From positions 124,001 through 188,000 of the forward strand of contig CAKSPF010000005.1 of assembly GCA_934481345.1 (NCBI GenBank): a stretch of 64,000 bases of DNA. Direction: 5' to 3'. The notes beneath the pieces are model-generated. The model ran no database searches and had not been told where the DNA came from. It saw only the letters and a list, made by a program, of their open reading frames with translations. Of this stretch, positions 24,556 to 33,284 are shown piece by piece (the first letter of the stretch is position 1; each line of letters opens with the position of its first letter). The stretch is from an uncultured Clostridia bacterium. GTDB taxonomy: Bacteria > Bacillota > Clostridia > UMGS1810. Both the position numbers and the translations under genes were made by a program.

Positions 24556-26820
24556 TTAATTTTTAATTTCTTCCATGACAAACGATTCTATAACATCGCC
24601 GTCTTTGATGTCATTGAAGTTTTCTATGCCTATACCGCATTCATATCCTGCGGCAACATCCTTAACGTCGTCTTTAAATCTCTTAAGACTCGAAAGTATA
24701 CCCTCATGAACAATTATGCCGTCACGCACTATTCTTACCTGAGAGTTTCTGGAAATCTTGCCGTCCAGTATATATCCGCCGGCAATTGTTCCGACACCGC
24801 TTACTTTAAAGGTGTTTCTTACCTCGGCGTGACCGAGTACGTTTTCTTTGAATTTAGGCGCAAGCATACCTTTCATGGCAGCTTCAATTTCATCTATTGC
24901 GTGGTAAATTACGCGGTAAAGCCTTATATCCACATTATTCTGCTTTGCGGAAGAAAGCGCACCGTTATCCGGTCTTACGTTAAATCCTACTATAATGGCA
25001 TTTGAAGCAGCCGCTAGCATAACATCGGATTCTGTAACTCCGCCTGCACCGCCGTGTATACAGTTAACTCTTACTTCTTCGTTGGAAAGCTTTGTGAGCG
25101 ACTGCTTAACAGCTTCAACCGAGCCCTGAACATCTGCTTTGACAATAATATTGAGTTCCTTAACTTCGCCTTGCTTTATCTGATCGAAAAGTGCGTCGAG
25201 CGAAACTGCCGCACGGGACTGTATGCTGTCGGATTTGATTTTTTCCTTGCGTTTTTCAACAACAGCTCTTGCTTTCTTTTCATCATTTACGGCATGGAAT
25301 ATATCTCCGCCCTCCGGAACTTCGCTCAGACCTATGATTTCCACCGGAACAGACGGTCCGGCTTTTTTAACTTTATTTCCGCGGTCGTCTACCATAGCTC
25401 TCACCTTACCGACAGCGGTACCGGCAACCACAACGTCGCCTACCTTTAGCGTACCGTTCTGTACAAGTACGGTGGCAACAGGTCCCCTGCCCTTGTCGAG
25501 CTGGGCTTCTATAACGGTACCCTTGGCATTTCTGTTCGGATTGGCCTTTAGTTCTTTCATTTCGGCAACAAGTATAACCATTTCCAAAAGTTCATCTATG
25601 TTCTGGTTGAATTTAGCGGAAATAGGAACACAAATCGTATCGCCGCCCCATTCCTCCGGAACAAGATCATATTCTGTAAGTTCCTGTTTGATTTTATCCG
25701 GATTAGCGCCCTCTTTATCTATTTTGTTTATTGCAACAATTATTGTTACTCCCGCAGCCTTTGCATGGTTAATTGCCTCTACAGTCTGCGGCATGATACC
25801 GTCATCGGCGGCAACAACCAAAATAGCAATATCGGTAACCTGTGCACCTCTCATACGCATTGTAGTAAATGCTTCGTGTCCGGGTGTATCAAGAAAAGTG
25901 ATTTTTTTATCGTGTATTCTTACTCTGTACGCACCGATATGCTGAGTTATTCCTCCGGCTTCTTTTGCGATTACGTTTGTCTTGCGTATAGTATCAAGAA
26001 GTGATGTCTTACCGTGGTCAACGTGACCCATAACGACAACTACCGGCGGACGGGGTTCAAGCTGATCCTCGGTATCTTCAACATCATTAAAGAGTCTGTC
26101 CTCATCGGTTATTATAACCTCTTTTTTGATTTCAAATCCCAAATCATCGCCTATCAGAGCTGCCGTATCAAAATCTATAACCTGGCTGACAGATGCCATC
26201 ACACCTACCTCAAAAAGCTTTTTGACAACAGCGGTCGGCGAAACCTCAAGTCGGGCTGCAAAGTCGCCGACGGAGATTTCGTCGGGAATTTCAACAACCT
26301 TTTTCTCAGCCGGAGCTTCCTTGACTTTTTTCTCCTTAACAGGCTCCTGTTTCTTTTCCTGCTTTTTGGAAGGCTGGTTTGATTTTTTGATTTTCTGCTT
26401 TTTCTCTGCTTTTTCTTCAATATCGAGATCAACCAATTTTTCGATTTTATCGGTATCAAGTTTATTTAAGTCTACAGTATTTTGTCTTGTATCAACAATC
26501 TTCTGAGTATTTTCTTTTTTGATTTCAACCTCTGCCGGTTCTTCTTCATCCAAAGCTTTTTTTTCATTGATTTTATCTGCTTTGTCGGTTTTCATTTCGT
26601 TCTTGGCATCTGCTTCGTGCAGTTTTTCATAGTATTGTTCTATTGTACTGCCGTCATCATATTTGTTGAGATATGATGTTAAAATAACATCTGTCTGGTC
26701 AAGCTCCAAAACAGTCATGTGATTTTTAACCTTTATATCATATTTTTCCAAAAGTTCTATAAGCACCTTGCTTGAAACGTTTATGTCCTTACCTAATTCA
26801 TGTACTCTCGGTCCGGTCAT
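24556..26820 (-). CDS. infB: Translation initiation factor IF-2
   Basis: 754 residues. The N-terminal IF2_N motif (VHELGKDINVSSKVLIELL) and a charged Lys/Glu linker (about residues 60-180) precede a second IF2_N-like domain. The GTPase domain has GHVDHGKTSLLD, DTPGHEAFT and NKIDKEGANP. Domains II-IV end in GYECGIGIENFNDIKDGDVIES, typical of the C2 fMet-tRNA-binding domain. It brings initiator tRNA to the 30S subunit. Confidence 0.98.
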   Translation of the reverse strand: MTGPRVHELGKDINVSSKVLIELLEKYDIKVKNHMTVLELDQTDVILTSYLNKYDDGSTIEQYYEKLHEADAKNEMKTDKADKINEKKALDEEEPAEVEIKKENTQKIVDTRQNTVDLNKLDTDKIEKLVDLDIEEKAEKKQKIKKSNQPSKKQEKKQEPVKEKKVKEAPAEKKVVEIPDEISVGDFAARLEVSPTAVVKKLFEVGVMASVSQVIDFDTAALIGDDLGFEIKKEVIITDEDRLFNDVEDTEDQLEPRPPVVVVMGHVDHGKTSLLDTIRKTNVIAKEAGGITQHIGAYRVRIHDKKITFLDTPGHEAFTTMRMRGAQVTDIAILVVAADDGIMPQTVEAINHAKAAGVTIIVAINKIDKEGANPDKIKQELTEYDLVPEEWGGDTICVPISAKFNQNIDELLEMVILVAEMKELKANPNRNAKGTVIEAQLDKGRGPVATVLVQNGTLKVGDVVVAGTAVGKVRAMVDDRGNKVKKAGPSVPVEIIGLSEVPEGGDIFHAVNDEKKARAVVEKRKEKIKSDSIQSRAAVSLDALFDQIKQGEVKELNIIVKADVQGSVEAVKQSLTKLSNEEVRVNCIHGGAGGVTESDVMLAAASNAIIVGFNVRPDNGALSSAKQNNVDIRLYRVIYHAIDEIEAAMKGMLAPKFKENVLGHAEVRNTFKVSGVGTIAGGYILDGKISRNSQVRIVRDGIIVHEGILSSLKRFKDDVKDVAAGYECGIGIENFNDIKDGDVIESFVMEEIKN

Positions 26821-26822
26821 AA

Positions 26823-27140
26823 TTATTCACCTCCATTAATATTTGCCTGCAAACATTTTTCTATACTTTTTGCAAATCCTGCATCGGTAACACATAGGGC
26901 GGCATTAAATTCATGGCCTATTGAGTGTCCCAAAGTATCCTTAGTACCATATATATAATACGGAACACCGTAATATTTGCAGCTGTCCGTAAGACTTTTT
27001 GCTGTGTTTGCGCTTGCATCGCCGGCAATTATGACAAGATGCGCTTTGCCGAAACGCACAGCCTCCTTTGACGCACTTTCTCCGCTTAATACTCTGCCCG
27101 CTCTTTTGGCAAGACCTACAAGTCCGAGCACCTTGTTCAT
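26823..27140 (-). CDS. YlxQ-like L7Ae/L30e-family RNA-binding protein
   Basis: 105 residues from ATG 27140, behind AGGAAGTG. The L7Ae/L30e fold is shown by LGLVGLAKRAGRVLSGE, HLVIIAGDASANTAKSL and YYGVPYYIYGTKDTLGHSIG. It occupies the usual place between ylxR and infB. The family binds kink-turn RNA; the exact target of YlxQ is not established. Confidence 0.9.
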   Translation of the reverse strand: MNKVLGLVGLAKRAGRVLSGESASKEAVRFGKAHLVIIAGDASANTAKSLTDSCKYYGVPYYIYGTKDTLGHSIGHEFNAALCVTDAGFAKSIEKCLQANINGGE

Positions 27141-27144
27141 ACAA

Positions 27145-27408
27145 TCACTTCCTGTCCGCAAGTTTTAACAGTTCATCATACAGATTATCAGAAATTTCAC
27201 ATTTAAGGTTTCTTGAAAAAGTTTTCCTTTTTTTTGCCTTTTCGATACATACAGCGTCTGCACATATGTATGCACCGCGACCGCTGCCTTTTTTTGAATA
27301 GTCTACGGAAACACTTTCGTTCATTCGTACTATTCTCAGAAGTTCTTCTTTGGGACGGCGCTGCATACAGCCGCAGCACATTCTTACAGGAAATTCATTC
27401 TTGCTCAC
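27145..27408 (-). CDS. YlxR (DUF448) RNA-binding protein, RnpM-type
   Basis: 87 residues. The motif VRMCCGCMQRRPKEELLRIVR and KGSGRGAYICADAVCIEKAKK (given as GRGAYIC) are diagnostic of YlxR/DUF448. In B. subtilis the homologue has been reported to bind RNase P RNA (RnpM). It lies 16 bp after nusA and before ylxQ. Confidence 0.93.
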   Translation of the reverse strand: MSKNEFPVRMCCGCMQRRPKEELLRIVRMNESVSVDYSKKGSGRGAYICADAVCIEKAKKRKTFSRNLKCEISDNLYDELLKLADRK

Positions 27409-27424
27409 TTTTTCACCTCAAAGT

Positions 27425-28456
27425 CTACTGAGCGTCGCTTTTGATATCGATTTTATATCCTGTCAGACGTGCAGCGAGTCTTGCATTCTGGCCTTCCTTG
27501 CCTATAGCAAGAGAAAGCTGGTGATGCGGCACAATAACATAAGCCTCTTTATTTTCTTCATCAACGTCAAGGCTTATAACCTCCGCCGGATTAAGGCTTG
27601 CTGTAATAAACTCCCTGGGATCTTCACTGTATTTTACAATGTCGATTTTTTCACCGTTGAGTTCATCTACAATTCCCTGGACTCTTGTGCCTCTTGCGCC
27701 GATACATGCACCGATCGGGTCTACATTCGGATCGGATGAATATACGGCTATTTTTGTTCTTGAACCGGCTTCGCGGGAAATACTCTTTATAGTTACAATG
27801 CCCTCTGCAATCTCCGGAATTTCAGCTTCAAAAAGTTTAAGCACAAGTCCCGGTCTTGTTCTGGAAACATTGACAATAGTTCCCTTTGTGGTTCTTTTAA
27901 CCTCTGTTACATAGACTTTCATTCTCTTGTGGAAATTATAGTTTTCTGCAGGAACCTGTTCGCCGGGTGCCAAAAGCGCTTCGGTTTTTCCGATGTCAAG
28001 ATAAATGTTTTTTCTTTCTATTCTCTGCACAACGCCGTCTACAACTTTATGTTCCTTTTCCATAAATTCTTCATATATCAAGGAACGCTCGGCTTCTTTT
28101 ATGCGCTGCATAACAACTTGCTTTGCAGTCTGAGCGGCAATTCTTCCGAATGCGGACGGAGTATCCTCAATATTGACTATATCTCCGATTTCGTATTTTC
28201 CGCTTTGCTTTGAGGCATCTTCTACGGATATTTGAGTCAGATTGTCTTCTACTTCCTCTACAACCTCTTTTTGAACAAATACCTTTACTTCGCCGCTTTC
28301 TCTGTCAATATTTACAAAAACATTGCCCTGGTTGGTATTGTAGTTTCTTTTATAAGCAGAAACCAATGCTGCGTCAATTGCATCAAGCAGAATATCCTTG
28401 CTTATATTTTTTTCTTTTTCTATCTCGTCAAGAGCATTAAGAAATTCACTGTTCAT
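27425..28456 (-). CDS. nusA: Transcription termination/antitermination factor NusA
   Basis: 343 residues. ATG 28456 is chosen over 28468 because AAGGA directly abuts the upstream ATG and the shorter protein begins MNSEFLNALDEIEKEK like other NusA proteins. The N-terminal RNAP-binding domain is followed by S1 (about residues 130-200) and two KH domains with IGACIGARGTRVQ and AIGKEGQNARLAARLTGYKIDI. The length is typical for Bacillota, which lack the C-terminal acidic repeats. Confidence 0.97.
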   Translation of the reverse strand: MNSEFLNALDEIEKEKNISKDILLDAIDAALVSAYKRNYNTNQGNVFVNIDRESGEVKVFVQKEVVEEVEDNLTQISVEDASKQSGKYEIGDIVNIEDTPSAFGRIAAQTAKQVVMQRIKEAERSLIYEEFMEKEHKVVDGVVQRIERKNIYLDIGKTEALLAPGEQVPAENYNFHKRMKVYVTEVKRTTKGTIVNVSRTRPGLVLKLFEAEIPEIAEGIVTIKSISREAGSRTKIAVYSSDPNVDPIGACIGARGTRVQGIVDELNGEKIDIVKYSEDPREFITASLNPAEVISLDVDEENKEAYVIVPHHQLSLAIGKEGQNARLAARLTGYKIDIKSDAQ

Positions 28457-28485
28457 TTTTATAATCATTCCTTTCAGATTAGTTT

Positions 28486-28962
28486 TTAAAATATTACCGC
28501 AAGTTTTACAAATGCGGTATCGCTGTAATTGATACTTACGGTTTCATCATCGCATTGAAGTGTCAGAATACCGTCTTCCAGACCTTTTAAAGTTCCGCAC
28601 AGAGTTTTGCTGCCATTTACCGATTTATATAAACCGACATCAACCGTTCTGCCGGCGAAACGCACAAAATCTTCCGGCTTTTTCAGCGGTCTGTCCAGAC
28701 CGGGTGATGTTACCTCAAGCATATATGCCCCCGATACAGGGTCTTTTTCATCCAGAAGCTCACTCAGCTCTCTGCTTACCGATTCGCATGCATTGAGTGA
28801 AACAAACGAATCACTGCTGTCATCGGGTGTATCGAGAATTACTCTTAATACATAATCGGAACCTTCTTTTTTATACTCTACTTCATATATGGAAAGCCCG
28901 TTTTTTTCAGCTATCGGCTGCGCCAGACCGTACACGGTATCGGTAATTTTTTTGTTAGCCAT
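28486..28962 (-). CDS. rimP: Ribosome maturation factor RimP
   Basis: 158 residues. ATG 28962 follows AAAGGTGG by 7-8 bp. The RimP core is seen in YEVEYKKEGSDYVLRVILD and YMLEVTSPGLDRPLKKPEDF. RimP assists 30S assembly. It is the first gene of the rimP-nusA-ylxR-ylxQ-infB-rbfA-nrnA-truB-ribF operon. No convincing promoter was identified in the 250 bp upstream: a TTGACA lies there without a good -10. Confidence 0.95.
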   Translation of the reverse strand: MANKKITDTVYGLAQPIAEKNGLSIYEVEYKKEGSDYVLRVILDTPDDSSDSFVSLNACESVSRELSELLDEKDPVSGAYMLEVTSPGLDRPLKKPEDFVRFAGRTVDVGLYKSVNGSKTLCGTLKGLEDGILTLQCDDETVSINYSDTAFVKLAVIF

Positions 28963-29047
28963 ATTAACACCACCTTTCATCAGTATGACAAAATGCAATT
29001 TATGCAGACTGTCAAACCAAATTAAAATTTGTCATATACAATACGAA

Positions 29048-29070
29048 AGAGTGGGTAATTAACCCACTCT
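29048..29070 (-). terminator. Probable terminator of the GH42-like gene
   Basis: Arms AGAGTGGGT (29048-29056) and ACCCACTCT (29062-29070) around a 5-base loop, followed on the minus strand by TTTCGTATTG. The U-tract is weak, so it could instead be part of the rimP leader. Confidence 0.55.
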
Positions 29071-29216
29071 CAATGAAAGCTATAAACCAATGACGTACCT
29101 TAAAACACTATTAGTATATCACAGATATTTCAAAAAATCAAGTATTTTTTTGGAATTTATTTGATTTATTTTTAAATATTTATATACGGACTGATGCTTT
29201 GGCTTTTGCCGCAAAA

Positions 29217-31373
29217 TCAATCATAGACGAAGTATTCTGCGCCCCTTGCCTTGATGTCAAGCGAAAGTATTTTTTTGCCGTTTACGGTTTTGTTCGGAAG
29301 TTCGAAGTCGAATACAGCATCATATTTAGGGAAAAATCCCAGTATTCGGTTATCTGCATACACCGTGCAGTTAAGCGGTGCATACATAGTGCAACCTGCT
29401 TTTTGCGCCAGACTTCGTATATCTGCCGCCGTAAGCGACGGAAACGCACAAAGTACGCTTTTTCCGCCGTTATGTTCCTTTTCGGCGCACATAGTGTATC
29501 CGTTCGGATAGCGGCTTAATATACAGTCTTTTTCATCTGTCAGTATTTCAAAAAGCGGAAAGTCCTTTTCTATCTTATGAACGGGTCCGAAATTCTGATT
29601 TGCAATCGAATACCCGAACTGTTCAGCCTCATAGTCCATCTCAAATTCCCGTATTTCAAAGCCTGTAAGCTCCTTAGTGCCGTCTGTACCAAAGTGCGGA
29701 TTAAGTATTCCTGCAGCATAGTTCCACACATAGGTTTTGCCCGGTGCATTGTCTTTCAGAATTTTTCTGAGTTTACCGTCAACCGAAAAAGCGTTTGCAA
29801 AGACAATCATTTTGTAACGGCTCAGATCCGCGCTGTATAAGTCGCTCAGCCTCAGAGTATCAACCGGCGCTCCGCATAGCTTTACCTCCGACTGAAGATT
29901 GTACATCAGACCGCCTGTAAGACCGTAGCTTGCCGACATTGATTTTATGGAATTTTCGTCCACGACAATAAGTATCTCTGCAGCGCTTTTGTGCTTTTTA
30001 TTTAAAATTTTCTTTTGAGCTGCGCTTAATCCTTTAATCAAGTCCATGATTTCGGGCATATCGTACCAACCCTCGCCGAGATCCATCCACCAGAATCCTT
30101 GGTCGGAGGCAAGGTTTTTTATACCCTCCCGCAATATGAGCGTGCGCGTCTGAAAAAAGTTTTCGGCTCTTCCCTCGCGTCTGTCGAGGTGCGTCCAGTT
30201 GTCAATTTCGTCAAGCCAGATTTTCTTTTTGTTTATCGAATATGACGGCCCCTGCTCACCGCCGGGATCACCGGCAAGTGTGCGAAAATACGCTTTCGGC
30301 GAAGCAAGGAAGTCTATGTACGGCGAGTTTAAAACATAGTCAATATCGCAGTGCGACATATATGCCGACTGAGGCATGTATATGTATCCGTAGAAAATTC
30401 CGGCAGCAGCCTCGCCGTCCGTTTTGTCCTTTACCACCTTGCAGAAGCTTTCGCATGCTTTGACATTTGCACGCGAAGAAAACTCGTTGTAATCACGGCA
30501 GATGAGGTTATGCGCGTCATCATAAAAAAGCTCTCTCAAAGAACTTTTTGGCAAATCGCGCTGTTTCAGCGAGGGAACTTCTATACTGTCAAGGCTGTCA
30601 AAGCCCCATTTTTTCAAAAGTTCCTTTTCGCTTCCGTATTTATCTAATCCGAACTTTACGAACATCTTTGTATTTGTCTTGCCGAAGTCACCGCGGCTGA
30701 GTTCGTTCTGATCTCGCCATCCGCCCCACAGACAAGTTTCTCCGCACTGACCGTATGCCACATGATAGCCGATAATCTGCTTGGCATACGGGCTTTTTTC
30801 AATGTGTTCAATCAGATTTGCAAGTGCCTCGGAAGCGTCCTCAATCCATTTCGGCGAGGAAAAGCTCTGCAATCCTATTTTATTTCCCAGATTCGGGCGT
30901 GTGTCCTTAAATCCGCCGTCACCGCCGTTTACGGCATATCCGTTGGCGCAGTTAAAGCCGAACCAGTCGTGGTCTGCCGTGCCGACAAGCGAAGCAATTT
31001 CCTCAGCTGAAAGATTTTTGTATTTCTCATAAACAAACACATCTTCAGGATGGTTTCTGCACCAGTCAACCGGAACATTGAGCTTAACGCGCGGCATATA
31101 CATAATATTCGGATTATCCTTCAAAAGCGCTTCAAGCGTTTCATCGGTAAGAGAATAGTCATATTTCTTATCTCCTACCCAACCCGAATGAAGAATTGTA
31201 GTGTGATATTTAATACCGCTGTTTTCAAAATCCTTGTGAAATTTTCTGTATTTGTCATAGTTTCTTGAAAATATTATCGGGTTTCCGTTTTCGTCCGTTA
31301 TCGGCGGATCATAGCAAAATCCCAGCCTTGACCAGAAAAACGGGGTGTTTCTGAGATAGTCTTGTTTTTTCAT
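29217..31373 (-). CDS. GH42-like glycoside hydrolase (beta-galactosidase-like)
   Basis: 718 residues. ATG 31373 is preferred, GGTGA lying 5 bp upstream; the in-frame starts 10 and 4 codons earlier sit too close to AAAGGAA. No signal peptide, hence cytoplasmic. The N-terminal 430 residues look like a clan-A TIM barrel: IIGYHVAYGQCGETCLWGG offers a candidate acid/base Glu and KKIWLDEIDNWTH a candidate nucleophile region. Residues about 470-600 (AEILIVVDENSIKSM, KMIVFANAFSVDGKL) resemble the GH42 trimerisation domain with a class I glutaminase-like fold. A beta-sandwich end follows. The substrate is unknown. Transcribed alone, downstream of a palindromic operator-like site. Confidence 0.65.
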   Translation of the reverse strand: MKKQDYLRNTPFFWSRLGFCYDPPITDENGNPIIFSRNYDKYRKFHKDFENSGIKYHTTILHSGWVGDKKYDYSLTDETLEALLKDNPNIMYMPRVKLNVPVDWCRNHPEDVFVYEKYKNLSAEEIASLVGTADHDWFGFNCANGYAVNGGDGGFKDTRPNLGNKIGLQSFSSPKWIEDASEALANLIEHIEKSPYAKQIIGYHVAYGQCGETCLWGGWRDQNELSRGDFGKTNTKMFVKFGLDKYGSEKELLKKWGFDSLDSIEVPSLKQRDLPKSSLRELFYDDAHNLICRDYNEFSSRANVKACESFCKVVKDKTDGEAAAGIFYGYIYMPQSAYMSHCDIDYVLNSPYIDFLASPKAYFRTLAGDPGGEQGPSYSINKKKIWLDEIDNWTHLDRREGRAENFFQTRTLILREGIKNLASDQGFWWMDLGEGWYDMPEIMDLIKGLSAAQKKILNKKHKSAAEILIVVDENSIKSMSASYGLTGGLMYNLQSEVKLCGAPVDTLRLSDLYSADLSRYKMIVFANAFSVDGKLRKILKDNAPGKTYVWNYAAGILNPHFGTDGTKELTGFEIREFEMDYEAEQFGYSIANQNFGPVHKIEKDFPLFEILTDEKDCILSRYPNGYTMCAEKEHNGGKSVLCAFPSLTAADIRSLAQKAGCTMYAPLNCTVYADNRILGFFPKYDAVFDFELPNKTVNGKKILSLDIKARGAEYFVYD

Positions 31374-31443
31374 GTGTTTCACCATTTCCTTTACCGGCAA
31401 AACATACTGCCGGGTAATATTTTAATTAAAGCTTTGTCATACA

Positions 31444-31466
31444 GATACTTTAGCACATAAAGTATC
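31444..31466. promoter_or_regulatory. Operator-like perfect inverted repeat upstream of the GH42-like gene
   Basis: GATACTTTA (31444-31452), loop GCACA, TAAAGTATC (31458-31466). It sits downstream of the minus-strand TTGACA at 31492-31487, where a repressor would cover the start of transcription. No regulator gene is adjacent. Confidence 0.5.
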
Positions 31467-31641
31467 GACATACAAGTATGAAAAATTGTCAACCCTATAC
31501 GATATTTAATATCTGCATATATAAGTATAGTTGTTTAAATTCAAGTTTATACAAAAATACTTTAGCATAAAAAAATCAGATATACAAGTTCATCACAATA
31601 AATTCATATACAACTTTTATAATTATTTTGCATTGCTTACA

Positions 31642-31686
31642 AAAAGCTCCGTACAAACGTTAAGAAACCGTTTGTACGGAGCTTTT
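31642..31686 (-). terminator. Strong terminator of the trehalase gene
   Basis: Perfect 18-bp arms, 31642-31659 and 31669-31686 (core AGCTCCGTACAAACG), with a 9-base loop and a U-tract (TTTTTG) on the minus strand. Confidence 0.88.
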
Positions 31687-31689
31687 GCT

Positions 31690-32904
31690 TTATTTCAAAT
31701 CTTTCAGAGCAAGATATACACCTGCGCTCCACCCCATCATTGCAGGCATTTCTCCGCTGCCTTCCTGACATATATTTACATTTCCCTCGGCAACATTGTA
31801 TTTTTCCCATAGATTTCCGGTTTCTTCAAAGCATTTTTCCACAAGTGAAGTATACTTTGCCGCAAGCCGTGAAGCGACTTCGCCAAATCCGTAATTTTTA
31901 AAACCGATTACTGCTATATATTGCAGACACGCCCAACCGTTCGGATAAGACCATTGATACGTTCCGTAAATATCATTTTTCTCACAGGCAGCCAACCCGT
32001 AGCTGCATTCAAGTCTTTCAACCCGGTTTGCCATAAGTGCTGCATAATTTTCATCTGCCATGTTAACAAACAGCGGATATAACGAAGCAACCGAAAAAAC
32101 ATTGCTTAATTTACCTGTTTTGTAATTATAATCAAGCATTATGCCGTTTTCGTCCGTTAAGTATCGGTTCATAAGCTCTCTGCGTTTTTCTGCCCTTTTA
32201 TGCCATTCTTTCTCCTCACCGTCAGAAAGAATGAGCGAAAAGTATTCCATGTTCTTTTCAAACATATACATTATAGAGTTTAAGTCAACAGGATTATAAT
32301 TATATCCCTCAACTCCCCATCGGGGGCTCATATCCCATCCGCTTTCCCAGCAGCACATGTAATGAAGAGCGGCGCAGTCATCGCTTATATCAGGAGTGTA
32401 ACCTATTCTTTCCGCAAGCATTCCGGCAATAAGATGAGTTATTTTTTCGTCCGTAAGTTTTCCACTGTAAAAATTCAGACCGTTCGGCGAACGTCTTTCT
32501 GTCATCCAGAAGTCATATTCTTTTTTCAGAATCATGTATGCACCCGACAGCCACACAACATCTTTGAAATGCTCATACACATCTCTTACCATTTGCGAAA
32601 GAAACGGCGGCTGCGAAATTCTGTCCCTTATGTAATAAGTTTTGTTGGCATTCGGCATAAATCCGTACTTTTCTATCAAGTACAGCATATTATCGGCATT
32701 GCACTTGGCAAGAAGATGTTTTTTGCTTATTTCAAGACCTTTATTCAGAAAATAAGTATCCCAGTAGAATAACTCTTCAAAATGCCCTGCTGCCGGAATT
32801 GCATACGGATACGGCAAGCCTATTGTTTCGCCGCTGTCCTCCTGCAATTCCCTCACGCAGTCGTCCCAGTGTGAATTTATATATTGTGTAACATTGTTTT
32901 GCAT
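31690..32904 (-). CDS. GH37 trehalase-like glycoside hydrolase
   Basis: 404 residues, shorter than secreted trehalases (about 550), without a signal peptide. Trehalase signatures are clear: HFEELFYWDTYF (PGGRFxExYxWDxYF-like), NKTYYIRDRISQPPFL (YYxxRSQPP), ESGWDMSPRW (ESGWDxSxRW, carrying the catalytic Asp region) and YQWSYPNGWA (QWDYPNGWAP), then LWEKYNVAEGN. These motifs strongly place it in the GH37/GH63 (alpha/alpha)6 clan. It would hydrolyse trehalose or a related alpha-glucoside inside the cell. No sugar transporter is adjacent. It has its own promoter and terminator. Confidence 0.82.
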   Translation of the reverse strand: MQNNVTQYINSHWDDCVRELQEDSGETIGLPYPYAIPAAGHFEELFYWDTYFLNKGLEISKKHLLAKCNADNMLYLIEKYGFMPNANKTYYIRDRISQPPFLSQMVRDVYEHFKDVVWLSGAYMILKKEYDFWMTERRSPNGLNFYSGKLTDEKITHLIAGMLAERIGYTPDISDDCAALHYMCCWESGWDMSPRWGVEGYNYNPVDLNSIMYMFEKNMEYFSLILSDGEEKEWHKRAEKRRELMNRYLTDENGIMLDYNYKTGKLSNVFSVASLYPLFVNMADENYAALMANRVERLECSYGLAACEKNDIYGTYQWSYPNGWACLQYIAVIGFKNYGFGEVASRLAAKYTSLVEKCFEETGNLWEKYNVAEGNVNICQEGSGEMPAMMGWSAGVYLALKDLK

Positions 32905-33002
32905 AAGCTTCTCCTTTTTGATACAGATGGTTTGCTTCGGAATTCAAAGTAACCGGTAAGCCGGCTCAAAAGTTCCGCAAAACTTTTAATTCCGATACCT
33001 GT

Positions 33003-33031
33003 AATATACACTATAAAGCCGTCTTTGTCAA
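33003..33031 (-). promoter_or_regulatory. Trehalase promoter
   Basis: Minus-strand TTGACA (33031-33026), 17-bp spacer, TATATT (33008-33003), about 100 bp before the start. Confidence 0.75.
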
Positions 33032-33194
33032 TGTCAACGCACTTATCGGGGCGAAATACAGGAAATACCTCGGTTTCAAAGCCGTCATTTTTATTTTATG
33101 ATATTTCATGTCATCGGCATTTCCCGTTATAATTACTCCGCATAAATTTGTTGTTATGAGCAAGTGAGTTGTATAAAAACAGCTTTTATATGCC

Positions 33195-33232
33195 AAAACG
33201 GTATGCTTTTGCAAAGAAAAACATACCGTTTT
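33195..33232 (-). terminator. Probable terminator of the SH3-domain secreted protein gene
   Basis: Arms AAAACGGTATG (33195-33205) and CATACCGTTTT (33222-33232) with a 16-base A-rich loop, about 50 bp after the stop codon. The U-tract is short. Confidence 0.55.
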
Positions 33233-33284
33233 ATAGTTATTCATTATTATTCTTATTTTTTATAAGCAGTCCTATTTTCGGATA

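Larger units (their letters stand above)
31374..31689. promoter_or_regulatory. Control region of the GH42-like gene and terminator of the trehalase gene
   Basis: No gene in 316 bp. A minus-strand TTGACA lies at 31492-31487 without a good -10 at the normal spacing. Repeated ATACTTTAGCA (31446-31456 and 31558-31568) and CATACAAGTATG (31469-31480) give a cluster of short dyads, as expected of a sugar-responsive repressor region. The trehalase terminator fills the right end. Confidence 0.5.
32905..33284. other. Intergenic region upstream of the trehalase gene
   Basis: 380 bp with the trehalase promoter (33003-33031) and, at the far end, a terminator-like hairpin of the next gene. The trehalase leader contains nested short repeats (AAAAGTT/AACTTTT and CCGGT/GCCGG). 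An open frame at 33011-33244 on the minus strand has no ribosome-binding site or recognisable composition and was not accepted. Confidence 0.5.

Noticed and set aside
28963..29216. Clear sigma-A promoter for the rimP operon
   Set aside because: A TTGACA is present on the minus strand but no acceptable -10 hexamer lies 16-18 bp downstream.
33011..33244. Small protein gene (77 codons) on the minus strand
   Set aside because: No ribosome-binding site, overlaps the trehalase promoter and a terminator-like hairpin, and the protein composition is not gene-like.
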